Positions 34,819 through 45,316 of a DNA stretch of 64,000 nucleotides are shown piece after piece; the stretch's first letter is position 1; each line of letters opens with the position of its first letter. The stretch is from Patella vulgata. Lineage: Eukaryota; Mollusca; Gastropoda; Patellidae. Location: assembly GCF_932274485.2 (NCBI RefSeq), contig NC_065879.2:34900436-34964435 (forward strand), in the 5' to 3' direction. The notes below the pieces were generated by a model that was given only the letters and a program-made list of their open reading frames with translations, searched no databases and was not told the DNA's origin. The position numbers and the translations under genes are program-made.

Positions 34819-35712
34819 CAGTGATTAACCAGTATGCCGCGGCACACCTGTGTGGCACAAGGTCTTCCTAATTGTGCCGCGAAATTTTGAACGGCACACC
34901 AAGAAAATGCGAAAAACCACGTGATCTCAATTGAGTATTCATTGGTGTCTACTAATAAATTCATAGCTGAGTTTTTCTTTATTCAGTTTGAGTCATTCTA
35001 TGTGTCTATGACACGTCCGTGTCTACGGTTGTATGCCGTCTATGACTTGCCATGGTAGTAACATTCCAATATCACCAGCTTATGGAGTGTTTGTGTCTCA
35101 ACTAATTCGTTACGCGAGAGCTTGTTCATTTTATTCTGATTTTTTAAGTAGATCGAGGCATTTGTCATCTAAGCTTCAACTACAGGGATACTTGCGAACT
35201 AAACTTGTTAAAACCTTTAAAAAGTTTTATGGGCGTCATATTGACTTGATTGGTAAATAAACATGTCTCTCTCGGCTATTATTCTAGATATATTTAATTG
35301 ACGCATATACAATCTCCCTGATAATGTCTGTCTACTACATCGTTAACACTGTTCATCACGTGCATTTTGCATACCGATAGTTCATTGGCCAATCACGCTA
35401 TTTTACCGAGATTTCGCCTAATAGTTTGGATGCAGCTATGGCGGGTGTGGCGCCAGGCAGGGTAAGCTTACTCTTCCGGACACCTGTTACCACTGTTTGT
35501 CGTGTATTTTGTACACGGTGACCAGTCCATATGCTGATTACACTATTTTGCCTATACCGTTTTTTTAGGACTTCGAATTTTGTCTAATGGTTTGGATTGT
35601 TCGTACTTGGTTTTATTTTATTTACTATTCAAAATTCAAATATTTTTCATATATATTTAGCCAGGTGTGTTCCCAAGGTTTGCCGTTAGCAAAAAAAGGT
35701 TGAGAACAACTG
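34819..35712. mobile_element. hAT-like element with 8-bp target duplication
   Basis: 894 bp. Left end CAGTGATTAACCAGTATGCC, right end GGTTGAGAACAACTG (complement CAGTTGTTCTCAACC), typical hAT-type CAGTG-NN-CAACC termini. The flanks GCCTAGTT (34811-34818) and CCCTAGTT (35713-35720) match in 7 of 8 bases, as expected for a hAT target duplication. No hAT transposase is visible. The interior contains a reverse-transcriptase fragment and a CCAAT-like segment. Confidence 0.8.
35033..35260 (+). pseudogene. Reverse-transcriptase ORF C-terminal scrap inside the hAT element
   Basis: The residues PAYGVFVSQLIRYARAC, then SDFLSR and LVKTFKKFYGRH, resemble a conserved segment downstream of the palm in many retroelement ORFs of marine invertebrates (YGVYISQLIRYAR and KFYGRY). 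It is probably non-LTR, but the class is not certain. It is a short broken fragment of at most about 75 codons. It lies within the hAT-like element, so it was either captured or inserted before decay. Confidence 0.6.
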
Positions 35713-35720
35713 CCCTAGTT

Positions 35721-36280
35721 TATTTATCGTGAAATATCCTACTGTGTAATATATTGTTCAATAAAACAGAAAATACAATATACATCGGGAAAATATGTAA
35801 TCAATGTATATTCTCCAATAAATAACAGTGATAATCACAGTGATTATATATTATATCCTATGTTTTAACATACATTCGGAATAACTGCACAACAAACCAT
35901 ACAGAAAAAATAAAAGTGTTATACAAGCTATAAAGGCCTTCATCGATTATTAATTTACGCACTATTTTCTCGTAACACATTATATTAATGAACACGATAA
36001 GATAATCTTAACACAAGTTTGTTTGTTTTTGCTAAATTGCCAGACGAAAAGATTGCGGGGAAATGCTTAGTCATACGGTAGTAACCAAAATCAGAGATCT
36101 CGTTAGCAGATTAACAGTGCAGGCTAAAGATAACTGAATTTATATTTATATTAAGTGCTTTTTTTTTTATCTTCACATGTCCCGAACTTATTAATTAAAC
36201 TATTTTTTCATCTACAAGGACAAATAGATTACACAAGCCTAATCTTAATCGATAAACGTTAAATCAGCTGTTGGCTTTGT
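35721..36280. other. Upstream flank of the monoamine-oxidase-like gene
   Basis: AT-rich, with no recognised repeat or ORF. It may include distal promoter sequence. Confidence 0.45.
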
Positions 36281-36289
36281 ATAGTATGG

Positions 36290-36297
36290 TCACGTGA
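36290..36297 (+). promoter_or_regulatory. Palindromic E-box TCACGTGA near the MAO-like start
   Basis: GGTCACGTGATCA lies about 120 bp upstream of the ATG at 36413. TCACGTGA is the M-box/CLEAR type bound by USF and MITF/TFE bHLH-ZIP factors in animals. The position suits a proximal promoter, but no transcription start is known. A single 8-mer can occur by chance. Confidence 0.4.
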
Positions 36298-36412
36298 TCA
36301 CATATCGCTCGAGCAAGCTGACAGTTTGATACATCCAGCAACGGTAGTAGATCAAGGCAGTAAAAGGATTTGATAATAATTGTTCACCTTTTGGGCGTTG
36401 TCGGAAAGGAAA

Positions 36413-36461
36413 ATGAGCCAAAAGCAGGCCGATGTGGTTATTGTTGGTGCAGGATTAAGCG
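36413..36461 (+). CDS. MAO: Monoamine-oxidase-like flavoprotein, coding exon 1
   Basis: ATG opens MSQKQADVVIVGAGLS and the exon ends in the first base of the next Gly codon, followed by GTGAGT, a consensus donor (phase 1). DVVIVGAGLSG is the dinucleotide-binding glycine loop of the FAD Rossmann fold at the extreme N-terminus, as in vertebrate MAO-A/B, where the reading begins with a short Met-Ser-rich lead and then CDVVVVGGGISG. MAO-type enzymes oxidatively deaminate amines such as serotonin, dopamine or trace amines, usually on the outer mitochondrial membrane. The start is chosen because it is the only in-frame ATG before the motif. Only 47 residues are in the window, so substrate type and C-terminal membrane anchor cannot be judged. 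Confidence 0.85.
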
Positions 36462-37031
36462 GTGAGTGCAAATATACAGTTATTCATGCACGTGCATTCA
36501 TTCATCACTGCAGGCTTAACAATTTATAACAGCGCTATATTGCCTTGGTTTTTACGCCAAGTCTGTCTCAGTCAAAGTGTAGAAGGGTTATACGACTCGA
36601 ACTAACACGTGCATTTCTATCGATAAACAAGACTAACTGTATTCCTGCAATGATTCAGGCATCGTATTGACCAATTATTAAATACTCTCAGAGAATGTTT
36701 ATAACAATGTTTTAACAGAAAAATACTAAAATACCGCAAACAATATTAAGGAAGCCAACATACGCCATTGTCAGTCGAGACAGTATTTTTATGGCTTTAT
36801 GTAAGCTAATTTAAAGGAGAACTTTGCTCACCGAAGTCTTCTGTATAGTCATGCATATGTCTTACTTACTGTTATCCTTTCTAAACCTGCTTTCCAAAAT
36901 GGAACTGTGACATTCTAGAAATGACATGCTTTAATAAGAATATGCTGCATATTGCAATTTTTTTAATGCAGCAACTATCACGATATTGAATCCCTCACAG
37001 GCCCTTACACAAAATTATTATTTGCTACTGC

Positions 37032-37223
37032 CCTGGGTCCTTATTCACGAAAACTTAAACTAAGATACAATCAAAATTTTAAGAAATACTGCAATTCGAT
37101 TGGCTAACCAATATGCAAATTGGATATATGCAAATTGATTTTACTGGTCAGCCAATCGAATTGCAGTATTTCTTAAAATTTCGATTGTATCTTAGTTTAA
37201 GTTTTCGTGAATAAGGGCCCAGG
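37032..37223. mobile_element. 192-bp foldback element with arms of about 75 bp
   Basis: Left arm CCTGGGTCCTTATTCACGAA, then AACTTAAACTAAGATACAAT, continuing to ATTCGATTGGCT. The right arm is its complement with only a few mismatches and ends TTCGTGAATAAGGGCCCAGG. A loop of about 40 bp contains ATATGCAAATTG. A transcript would form a near-perfect hairpin. A target duplication is not clear. Confidence 0.8.
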
Positions 37224-37224
37224 T

Positions 37225-38530
37225 AATATACTCCACTGCTTTGTACACATAACCAAAGAGAAGTGATAGTAAGCATTAATTGTCAAATTGAACTAATTTT
37301 ATACAGATATTGCATTTTGGTTTTTTACCCGTTTGAAGAAATAAATTGTATAGCATGTTTTTCACCATAATGTAGAACCCTGATAATAGATTGAAGGCAG
37401 ACATTCATCATTTTAGGGTCGTGGCCAAAAGGTCTAACTCTGCGCTTTAGATCATAACGGCCGTCATTGAACCGTAGTCCCGAAATGACCTAGTTTGTGT
37501 TAAGTCGACCTTTAACAATTTTTCTCTCTCTCCTCAAAAAGTAAATGGTTAAATTCCATTCAGTATCTTACAAAGATATGATGAATTAAATATTACTCAA
37601 CATTTGGTATCTTCTGCAGATGATATAAATAGATGTAATCCAAAATTTACTTTGTTCTAATGGCCAAATTTGGTCAAAATATATGCTAATATATCATTGG
37701 ATTTATATTGAATGACATATATTTGAATGGTTGTTTTGATTTTTTTGACCAAAAGTCATGCCCATTTTTACCAAATTTTTGTGCCAATTTGGTTTAAGGC
37801 TATATACCTGGTGAATAAGCTACTGAAACCGAAAGTCTTAAATACTTTGGATAAACCACTTTTTAATCTGATTAAATCTGAGGGCAACAATTCTATATCA
37901 TCGATAGATTGATTTTTTCTTAAATATTAATAATGTACATTTAGAGAATGCTTAATCTATTTAGTATGAATAAATCCCAGAATAATTACAATGTCCCGAA
38001 CATAGTGAAATGACAAGCAGCAGTTTTTAAGATGCTAAACCTCTTTGATTTAGGTCAAAATCTAGTATTGAATTAGGTTCAACTGGTTCGTTATTTCAAT
38101 TAGTGATGGGGACAAGTAGTAATGTATATAATAAACATTTGGTTTCAAAAGATTCCAGGGAAATGGACTTGTTTACTAACTTTGGCTTAAAATTGATATG
38201 TTGAACCAAAAAACAGATATCATAATATTAACTTTATGTGTGGATCTAAAATTAAATTGGATTAAACTGTTTTTTTTACCTAATAGGTCACACACTTTAA
38301 AGATAAATGATCAGACATTTAAATTCTGATGCACAATTAACACCCTTTGACTTTCAGGGAATGTAGCTCATGGACGTGTGTTCTCTAAGTATCAGAAATG
38401 AATACAGATTCTTGGAATGGATCTTCAACAGTTTATTTCAGGAGAAAATAACAATAGCTTATAATTTCCTATATATTGGACCTCTAACTAGTATACAGGT
38501 TCCCTAAATTGGATCCATCTTACATACATT
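37225..38530. other. Intronic AT-rich stretch, no feature seen
   Basis: The ORF 37727-37912 has no recognisable motif. No repeat shared elsewhere was noticed. Confidence 0.5.
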
Positions 38531-39134
38531 TGTCTTTTTATACGCCCACATGGAAATGTGCTCGTATATTGCCGTAGCCCCCGTCGGTCCGTCCGTCCAT
38601 CGTCCACAATTTTTTGTGAACACTCTATAGACTACATTTATCAACCGATTGATAAATTGATATATATTGTTTGCATTAGTGAGATGAAGAAGCCTATTTA
38701 ATTGCAATAACTTCCGTTAATTTCTTCTGAAGTTATGGCCTTTGTTTCACTTTGTTGCACCTTGTGAACGCTCTAACGACAAAAGTTATCAACCGATCTG
38801 TATGAAATTTACATGTATATGCATCATTTATATTAGTAAAACAAAGAAGCCTATTGAATTTCAGCAATTTCCGTTAATTACATCTAGAGTTATGGCCCTT
38901 GTTTCACTTTGTTGAATCTTGTGAACGCTCTAATGACAACAGTTATCATCCGATCTGTTTGAAATTGATATGCATCATTTAAATTAGTGAAACGAAGAAG
39001 CCTATTGAATTTCAGCAATTTCAGTTAATTACACCGTGAGTTATGGTCCTTGTTAAACTTTGTTGTACCTTGTAAATGCTCTTACGACAAAAGTTATTAT
39101 CCGATCTGTATGAAATTTATATGTATCATTTAAA

Positions 39135-40055
39135 CATACATTATGCAAGAGCTAAATCTGATTATTGCAAGTCTTTATTTAGGCTTCAGATGTCATAGAA
39201 ATTATAAATTAGATCTTTATTTACACAACAAGCACAAAATCAACTCTGTAGACCCACGGATGGCTTGGATTCGGCTCGGATTTAAACTTGATTTCGTTGA
39301 TTGATTAAATTCTTAAATGGCGTCGTAAGCGGAGATTAACCGTTACCTTGACGTCATACTCCCGGAAATAATTTTAGATCGAGGCTAAATGATAGATTGT
39401 ACGAAGCGAGACCGCTGTTGAGCGAGGCCGCATGTCAGTCAATTTGATTGAAAGTTCGATATACATGTATACGGCCTTGATATTATGTTTAGTTGTGGTT
39501 AAAATGAGAGTTTGGATGTCGGTATTATAGGCTGCGTTCTTTTGTCACTTGCGTTTACAGAAAAATTATAGAAATTGATAAACATCGCAGCTAACAGCAC
39601 CCCAGTTGAATTGCAGCTCCATTGGATCACTGTTCGGGAGTTACGCAGGCCTACCAGTTACAGTACAAGAGTACACGCAGGCACAAAAAGTCGGCTATAA
39701 TTATGCCTCATTGATTTGGTCCATTCTTATCTATATATTAAAAGTCTTATTTTTAATTTGTAGTAAAAATAAATGTGATACGAATTGAATTGCAACCCCA
39801 GCCAATGAAAACGTTACTTTATAATCGAGATTATGTAGGTGGATTTAACGCCTGTTAATCAAACGATTGTCTATTCTCGGAGACGGTGAAGAGAGAATTG
39901 ACTCCCATTTCTAGTCAAAAATTACAATAGTGATAACTTTGTTCAGAATAAAGTAATTTGACTGAAATTTTCAATATATTCTTCTTTCATCATCTATTTT
40001 TGAACTGTTATAGCAAGAATGGCCAACTCTGTATTAAAATCTCCCATAATGTATC
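39135..40055. mobile_element. MITE family C, copy 5, inserted in family A copy 3
   Basis: Left CATACATTATGCAAGAGCTA, right AATCTCCCATAATGTATC. It lies between two TTTAAA hexamers (39129-39134 and 40056-40061), where uninterrupted family A modules have a single TTTAAA in ATGCATCATTTAAATTAGTG. TTTAAA, or TTAA within it, is thus the target duplication. At 921 bp it is about three times the compact copy, with an extra interior (for example 39290-39890) of unknown origin. Confidence 0.8.
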
Positions 40056-40436
40056 TTTAAATTAGTGAAACGAACACGCCTATTGAGTTTCAGTTATCAC
40101 CTAAATTAGTGAAATGAAGACGAACAAGCTTATCGAATGTCAACAATTTCCGTCAATTACGTCTAGAGTTATGGCCCTTGATTTACTTTGTTGAACTTTG
40201 TGAACTTTCGAACAACAAAAGTTATCATCTGATCTGTATGAAATTTATATGCATTATTTGAATTAGTAAAATGAAAAAAGCCTGTCGAATTTGAACAATT
40301 TCTGTAGATTGCTTCCAGAGTTACGGCCCTTGTTTTAGTTTTTAGAACCTTGTGAACCTTCAAACAACGAAAATTATAATGTCATCTGTATAAAATTGTC
40401 TATTAATTCTCCTAATTACCTACAAAAGAATAAATA

Positions 40437-41434
40437 TACTCAGCGCCATGGAAAACGCATCACTTAATTTTTCATATAACAAAATGATCCTGTAAACATA
40501 TCTTTATTTATTTTGCTTCTTATTGTGAACAATATTCAAATGGGAACACATCAATAACAACACATTTGTACACTTATGGATGTTTAATCTGTAATCAACG
40601 GTACAAAGTCAGAGGGGGAAAACCAAAAGTACGACACAGATGTCAGTAGCGTGTGTGTCCTCCATGGGCTCTTACGCACGCTGTGCAGCGACGTCGCATG
40701 GAATTTACTAATGTTTGAAAGAAGGCCTGGGGCAAATTGTTCCATTCTTGGACAAGAGTGGCTTCTAAAGCAGCAATGGTGTGCATCTGTGGTCTCTGAT
40801 ACAGGCGACGTCCAATCTCATCCCAGACATGTTCTATCGGTGCCATGTCCGGAGACATGGCTGGCCAGTCCAAGACATTGATGTTGTTAGCAGCCAGGTA
40901 GTCCATACTAAAACGACCCGGATGTAGCGGTCTTGAGCCTTGGTTGTAACGCATTGTGTACCAGGACGTTGACTGTCACGTGTTGATCCAGTAACTCGAA
41001 CACGTTCCACCAACCTTACAATAGTGGACTGATGACAATTGAAGTGTCTGGCAATAGCACGTGTAGACATGCCAGCCCTGGACATTCCCATGGCTTCATT
41101 CCGTTGATTTTCAGTAAGTCTCGGCATCTCTAGCTCAATTCCTTCACACGTCCAACAACAAATTATGACAGATTGACGTTTCACAGTTCATGTACTGCAC
41201 ATTAAGTTGAAAACATGCTTTAAAAGGGCTCACACACAATGCTGCACGTGAATATTGGGTTTTTCATGTGCATCTCGTGCAATTTTTTTTTGTGAACACG
41301 GGCCGATATTTTTTGCGTTTGGGAGCATTGTGTGGAACAATAGTTCATAGTATTGCATAATATTATACATACAAAACCACCTAGTAATAAAATATTTGGG
41401 AAAAAAAGTGACGCGTTTTCCATGGCGCTCAGTA
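40437..41434 (-). mobile_element. Tc1-like element derivative, 998 bp, inserted in family A copy 3
   Basis: Ends TACTCAGCGCCATGGAAAAC and the complement ending TTTTCCATGGCGCTCAGTA, flanked by TA (40435-40436 and 41435-41436). Termini and protein differ from the 1531-bp Tc1 family, so this is a separate lineage. The transposase gene on the minus strand is internally deleted. The sequence across the insertion (AAGAATAAATA, then TATGTGACAACCC) matches the uninterrupted family A end at 24000. Confidence 0.9.
40643..41127 (-). pseudogene. Internally deleted Tc1-like transposase
   Basis: The N-terminal part (41127 down to about 40918) reads MPRLTENQRNEAMGMSRAGM and STRAIARHFNCHQSTIVRL, a helix-turn-helix of the Tc1 type. 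It continues to KAQDRYIRV. The C-terminal part (about 40906 down to 40643) reads DYLAANNINVLDWPAMSPDM, then APIEHVWDEIGRRL, and ends GGHTRY. The block between, roughly 150 codons with both catalytic Asp residues, is missing, and the two parts are in different frames. The catalytic Glu is kept. The element therefore moves, if at all, only with help from an intact relative. Confidence 0.88.
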
Positions 41435-41635
41435 TATGTGACAACCCGTGTCGATTGCTCGGACGATTTAGCTGCTGTGGGCATATGTTTTGTTGCCTGG
41501 CAACCTATCTTTATATAAATTAGTTAATATAAAAGTATTGATATAACAATGGTTATAGAAACTTAACAGATCAACCACTTCAGTTGCCAGCCTGTCATAG
41601 TTTAAATTGACAGATTAATTACTATCTGCCACTAG

Positions 41636-41928
41636 GGAGCCATGGTGGCTCAGTGGGTAGAATGTTGGCTCACTAGCCTGGAGGTCCTGTTTTCGATCCC
41701 TGCGTTGGCCAAGAAAGTTCATCGCAATCTTGTCAGTGGTGCAGGACCGAGGGCCTGACAAGGGACAACGTATAGTTGTTTGGATGGGATGAAAAACTGA
41801 GGTCCCGTGTACACATTGGTGTGCACGTTAAAGATCCCTTGGCAGTTGGAATTTAAAATGGCATATGCCCGTCTTTATTAGCCCAGTCGGAGCAAAACAG
41901 TAGGACGTTAAACCCCATTTCATTTTGT
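41636..41928 (+). mobile_element. tRNA-derived SINE, copy S7
   Basis: GCCATGGTGGCTCAGTGGGT (A-box TGGCTCAGTGG), TTTTCGATCCCTGCGTTGGC (B-box region), TCAGTGGTGCAGGACCGAGG, GATCCCTTGGCAGTTGGAAT, AGCCCAGTCGGAGCAAAACA, then GTAGGACGTTAAACCCCATT. About 60 bp of the central 3' part is missing. Flanks TCTGCCACTA and TCTGCACTAA may be an imperfect target duplication. Confidence 0.88.
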
Positions 41929-42380
41929 CTGCACTAATGACTAACCAAGCATTAATGAATATTAAAATATAGATTTGAAATTAAAAATCGAATTAAAAAT
42001 GACCTAGACATTGGTCATACAATACAATCATCATATAATTTCTGAACTTAAAAAAATACAGTAGCAAGTGACAAACTGTGTAATTAGGCCACGTTTGTTG
42101 TATGTTGATTGACAAGAACATTGATCGATGAGCTTTGAAAAAAAAAAGTAACTGATAAAAGGAATAATGATTGCTACTGATTAAAGACAATAGATTTTAT
42201 CTCATTTTTTTTTTTAATGTTAAAACACAGTTGATTGTGCGATGATTAATACAAATCGTTTATAACTAAATCAGAGTAAAAACAAAAATGTTCCTGGCTT
42301 GTTTTGAAGGGATATTGTTGTTAGTCTTATTTAACCAGGATAAATGTTGCTATTGATGTGTACTATCAGATGTTTTGTTA

Positions 42381-42704
42381 AAGCGTGTAAGACTCTGGCT
42401 CGTTAACCAGGGGGTTTCGGGTTCACTCCCAGCATTGGCCTAGAAAATTCATTGGTATTTTTTCGGCATGTTTTCCCCCCCCTCCTTGTCATTTGAGCAG
42501 GACGGAAGGCCTGACAAGGACAATGTCTAGTCGCTTGGATGGCATGAAAAACTCAGGACCTGTGTAAACATTGGTGTACACGTAAAAGAGCCTTTGGCAG
42601 TTGGAATTCAAAATAAGAGTAGGGTGTAGCACAGCTGTCTGGACAACATTTCTCTAATAGCGCACTGTTGCTCTATGTTGTCTTCATTAACCCGTTCTGT
42701 GCAG
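42381..42704 (+). mobile_element. tRNA-derived SINE, copy S8 (diverged)
   Basis: AAGCGTGTAAGACTCTGGCT, GGGTTCACTCCCAGCATTGG, GAAGGCCTGACAAGGACAAT, GTAAAAGAGCCTTTGGCAGT, CTTCATTAACCCGTTCTGTG. The beginning of the head and the tail are lost or too diverged to place. Confidence 0.75.
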
Positions 42705-43149
42705 GGTGATCATATTAGTAGTCAGATTGTAAGGCATTTGATGGCAACTGAACTGTTTAAAGATAGGCGACCCTACTCCTTTTCACGTACAACCAGGGAG
42801 GCAAAAATAAAAAAAATGCTAAGAATGGGTTCTGAAGTTTTGGATCAAACTTATGCCATGACACCCCCTAGGGACCAGAAGTGACAAGCTGAAGTGGTTC
42901 CAGCTTGATGTCACTATATAAAGGACTGAACAGGAAAAATTCATTTTAAGGTTAAAATTTTGATTTTCATGTATGTCTTTTATCACACTTTTTCTAAAAT
43001 TCTGGATTTGACACGTCTGATGAAGCTGGTGGTTGTCTTCTAGCCCAGCACTGATTTGAAAAAAAAAATAAATTGGTACATGTATGTACTATGATATTTG
43101 TTGCCGTAAGTAGAATTGCTTCGGATGGTTTTATAGTGTTAAGCAAATA
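42705..43149. other. Intronic stretch, no feature seen
   Basis: The ORFs here have no recognised motif and the second runs into a Tc1 derivative. Confidence 0.45.
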
Positions 43150-43832
43150 TATTCTTCAAAAAAATGTTGGGGATATTCAGAAACAATACAAAACTGCAGA
43201 AATGTTTATTAGAGGTAACCAATGTATGTTAATAACAGGCCAATTGCCTACATTTGAACATAAACAGTTCATATCGGCGGCTTATCTGATGGCCCCATTT
43301 CACGCGCAAAGAGATACACTGTCAAAAGTGAAAATGGGCGTTTTTGATTTTTTTCTTAATAATGAGTAATTGCTCCACCAATCCTCAGACATTCAGCAAT
43401 TCGCCGTGGCATGCTCATAATCAACCGTCCAATCGCGATTTGGGACCCACTCCTCTTGCTGCACTAGGGTCAGTTCTTGTCGGTTGACATTGACGTCTCC
43501 TGATCAAATTAAATGTAACACACTAAAGCAAAGATACGTTAAACAAAAAATCTTATGCAAGAACCGATAGGAAAGCAAACATGGATAGGATAAACCAGCA
43601 AGTGGCAGTTTTCATCAAACCTTCCTTGAAGTGTCAAATTTGACAATGAACCCCTCCCACGTGTATGGCGCTATTGCGTGTCGCACATTCAGCTCAGTGG
43701 TTCTGTTGCTGCGATAAGTTCTTCATCTGAGAACATACTGTCAAAGCATGTCAAGTGTCCATGACTATTTATCATATCACAACCTGCATAGGTATTTGCA
43801 TTTCAATATCCCTACTTTTTTTGAAGAGAATA
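43150..43832. mobile_element. Internally deleted Tc1-like element, copy 2 of the 667-bp type
   Basis: Starts TATTCTTCAAAAAAATGTTG and GGGATATTCAGAAACAATAC, and ends CAATATCCCTACTTTTTTTG plus AAGAGAATA, flanked by TA. It shares with 24377-25043 the same internal join (GTTGACRTTGACG followed by TCTCCYGATCAAATTAAA). Unlike copy 1 it carries an extra segment around 43535-43585. The C-terminal transposase scrap is more decayed. Confidence 0.82.
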
Positions 43833-44075
43833 TATTTATTTAGTTGGTATATGGTATATGCAGACATTCTTTTCGGCAGGTTTTGGTCTATTTCTAATTA
43901 GAATAAGAATAATTTTACCATTGAAGTTATTGCTTGACTGGAATGCAACAAACTTAAAATATAAAGCTTATAGAAAAGTGCTCAAAATCGGCCTTTTTGG
44001 TACATTTTTGTCTTCTTGAATAATTAGAGAAATAAAACTTTCTGACAACCATTGTGGTAGTTTTATTCGTGTATA

Positions 44076-44864
44076 CAGTGGACTCTGTCACATCCGACCT
44101 TTGAATACTCCGGCACTCTGTGAAATCCGACATCATTTTCATGTCCCGATTTATTTCCTTATTATGTCAGCCAAAAAATCTTTTAGTAATCCGTACTCTG
44201 AATATTCCGAATTTCCATTGAATCAACACTGTATAATCTGACCTTCAATCAGTGGGTGTGAAGCCACAAAAGATTAACAAGCAATCACCAATCAATTATC
44301 GGTGAGATTAAAACTCGCTCGCGTAGGTCTTTGTTGATTACTTTGATAATTTTATAATCTTTTGTAAGACAGTTGTGACAAATACTCAAGAATACCCACA
44401 AATTTTCCCACAAATTATTCACAGTCCTAAAAATATTCCTAGCACCTGTTGGAAACATTCTTTGTGCATGCTGATTGAACCTGAATACCTAAGTTTGTTC
44501 ACCCTACGAATCTATCCGAACTGTGTGACGACGACTTGGACATAGAAAGACAGATTATCAATGAACACGTGACACCAAAGACGATGAAGAAGATAAATTA
44601 ACGACAGACTTGACCTATTCAAAATTCCTACGCATGTTAAATGAAATAAAAATTAATGTAATAAAATTTTGAATGTACAGAAAGATTTATCATTTTTAAA
44701 GGGAATAACGTTCTGGGGATTCGAAGCTTCATTATAATAATACTTCCGGTTTTCAAAGTTACAATAATACTTCCGGTTTTGAGAAAACTGAGTATTCCGA
44801 CACTCTGCATAATTCGACATATTGTAACGATCCCATACGATGTCGGATTTGACAGAGTCCACTG
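44076..44864. mobile_element. pogo/Tigger-like MITE, 789 bp
   Basis: Ends CAGTGGACTCTGTCACATCC and the complement GACAGAGTCCACTG, flanked by TA at 44074-44075 and 44865-44866. The CAGTGGACTCT-NN-ATCCGAC form is typical of pogo/Tigger termini. Subterminal CCGACA/TATTCCGA repeats occur at both ends. No transposase ORF remains. ORFs crossing it are incidental. Confidence 0.78.
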
Positions 44865-44866
44865 TA

Positions 44867-45316
44867 TTTGTATTTATTGTATATTTGGTATTTGTCGTTT
44901 TGTCCCATTAATATATTTGTTGTATTGTCCCTTTAAGGTTTCATTTTTAAGCAGATCACCAAAAATACCTACAGAATGCTCCATTTCAGAGCATGTTTCC
45001 ACTATTTATTTAGGGAATTATCTTTCTAATTTTGTGCTCCACTGTTTTCATGTACAGAACCACTCCAGTACCTCGAAATACTTTAAGGACTTTATCTTGA
45101 AGATATATCTATGATATCTCTGTGTGTATCCTTGTTGGGCAGAGGTCTGTGAGAGCAATATTTCATCCAATTCCACTTTGGTAACTAGACCAAGACATAG
45201 TTCTCAGATTTTTCTCTTGCAAATATGTTGTACAATTATCTGTAACCCACTTTATGCTCTAGTCAATTCTGTATAGTATCCATCTGTATAATATCTCCCA
45301 TTCCCTGCCACTCTCT
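44867..45316. other. Intronic stretch, no feature seen
   Basis: AT-rich. An ORF that begins inside the pogo-like element runs into it without any known motif. Confidence 0.45.

Larger units (their letters stand above)
38534..41513 (+). mobile_element. Module element family A, copy 3, twice interrupted
   Basis: Starts with the terminal hairpin TTTTTATACGCCCACATGGA and ATGTGCTCGTATATTGCCG, then CCCCCGTCGGTCCGTCCGTC. Modules with GTTATGGCCCTTGTTTCACT and AATTTCAGCAATTTC follow. It ends at 41491-41510 with TGTTGCCTGGCAACCTATCT. MITE C5 (39135-40055) and a Tc1-like derivative (40437-41434) are inserted in it. Removing these in mind leaves about 1.05 kb, the same as copy 2. Confidence 0.8.

Noticed and set aside
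35438-35467. Plus-strand ATGGCGGGTGTGG segment ending at GTAAGC, resembling a first exon 1 kb before the MAO-like gene
   Set aside because: It lies inside the hAT-like element 34819-35712, so it is probably element sequence.
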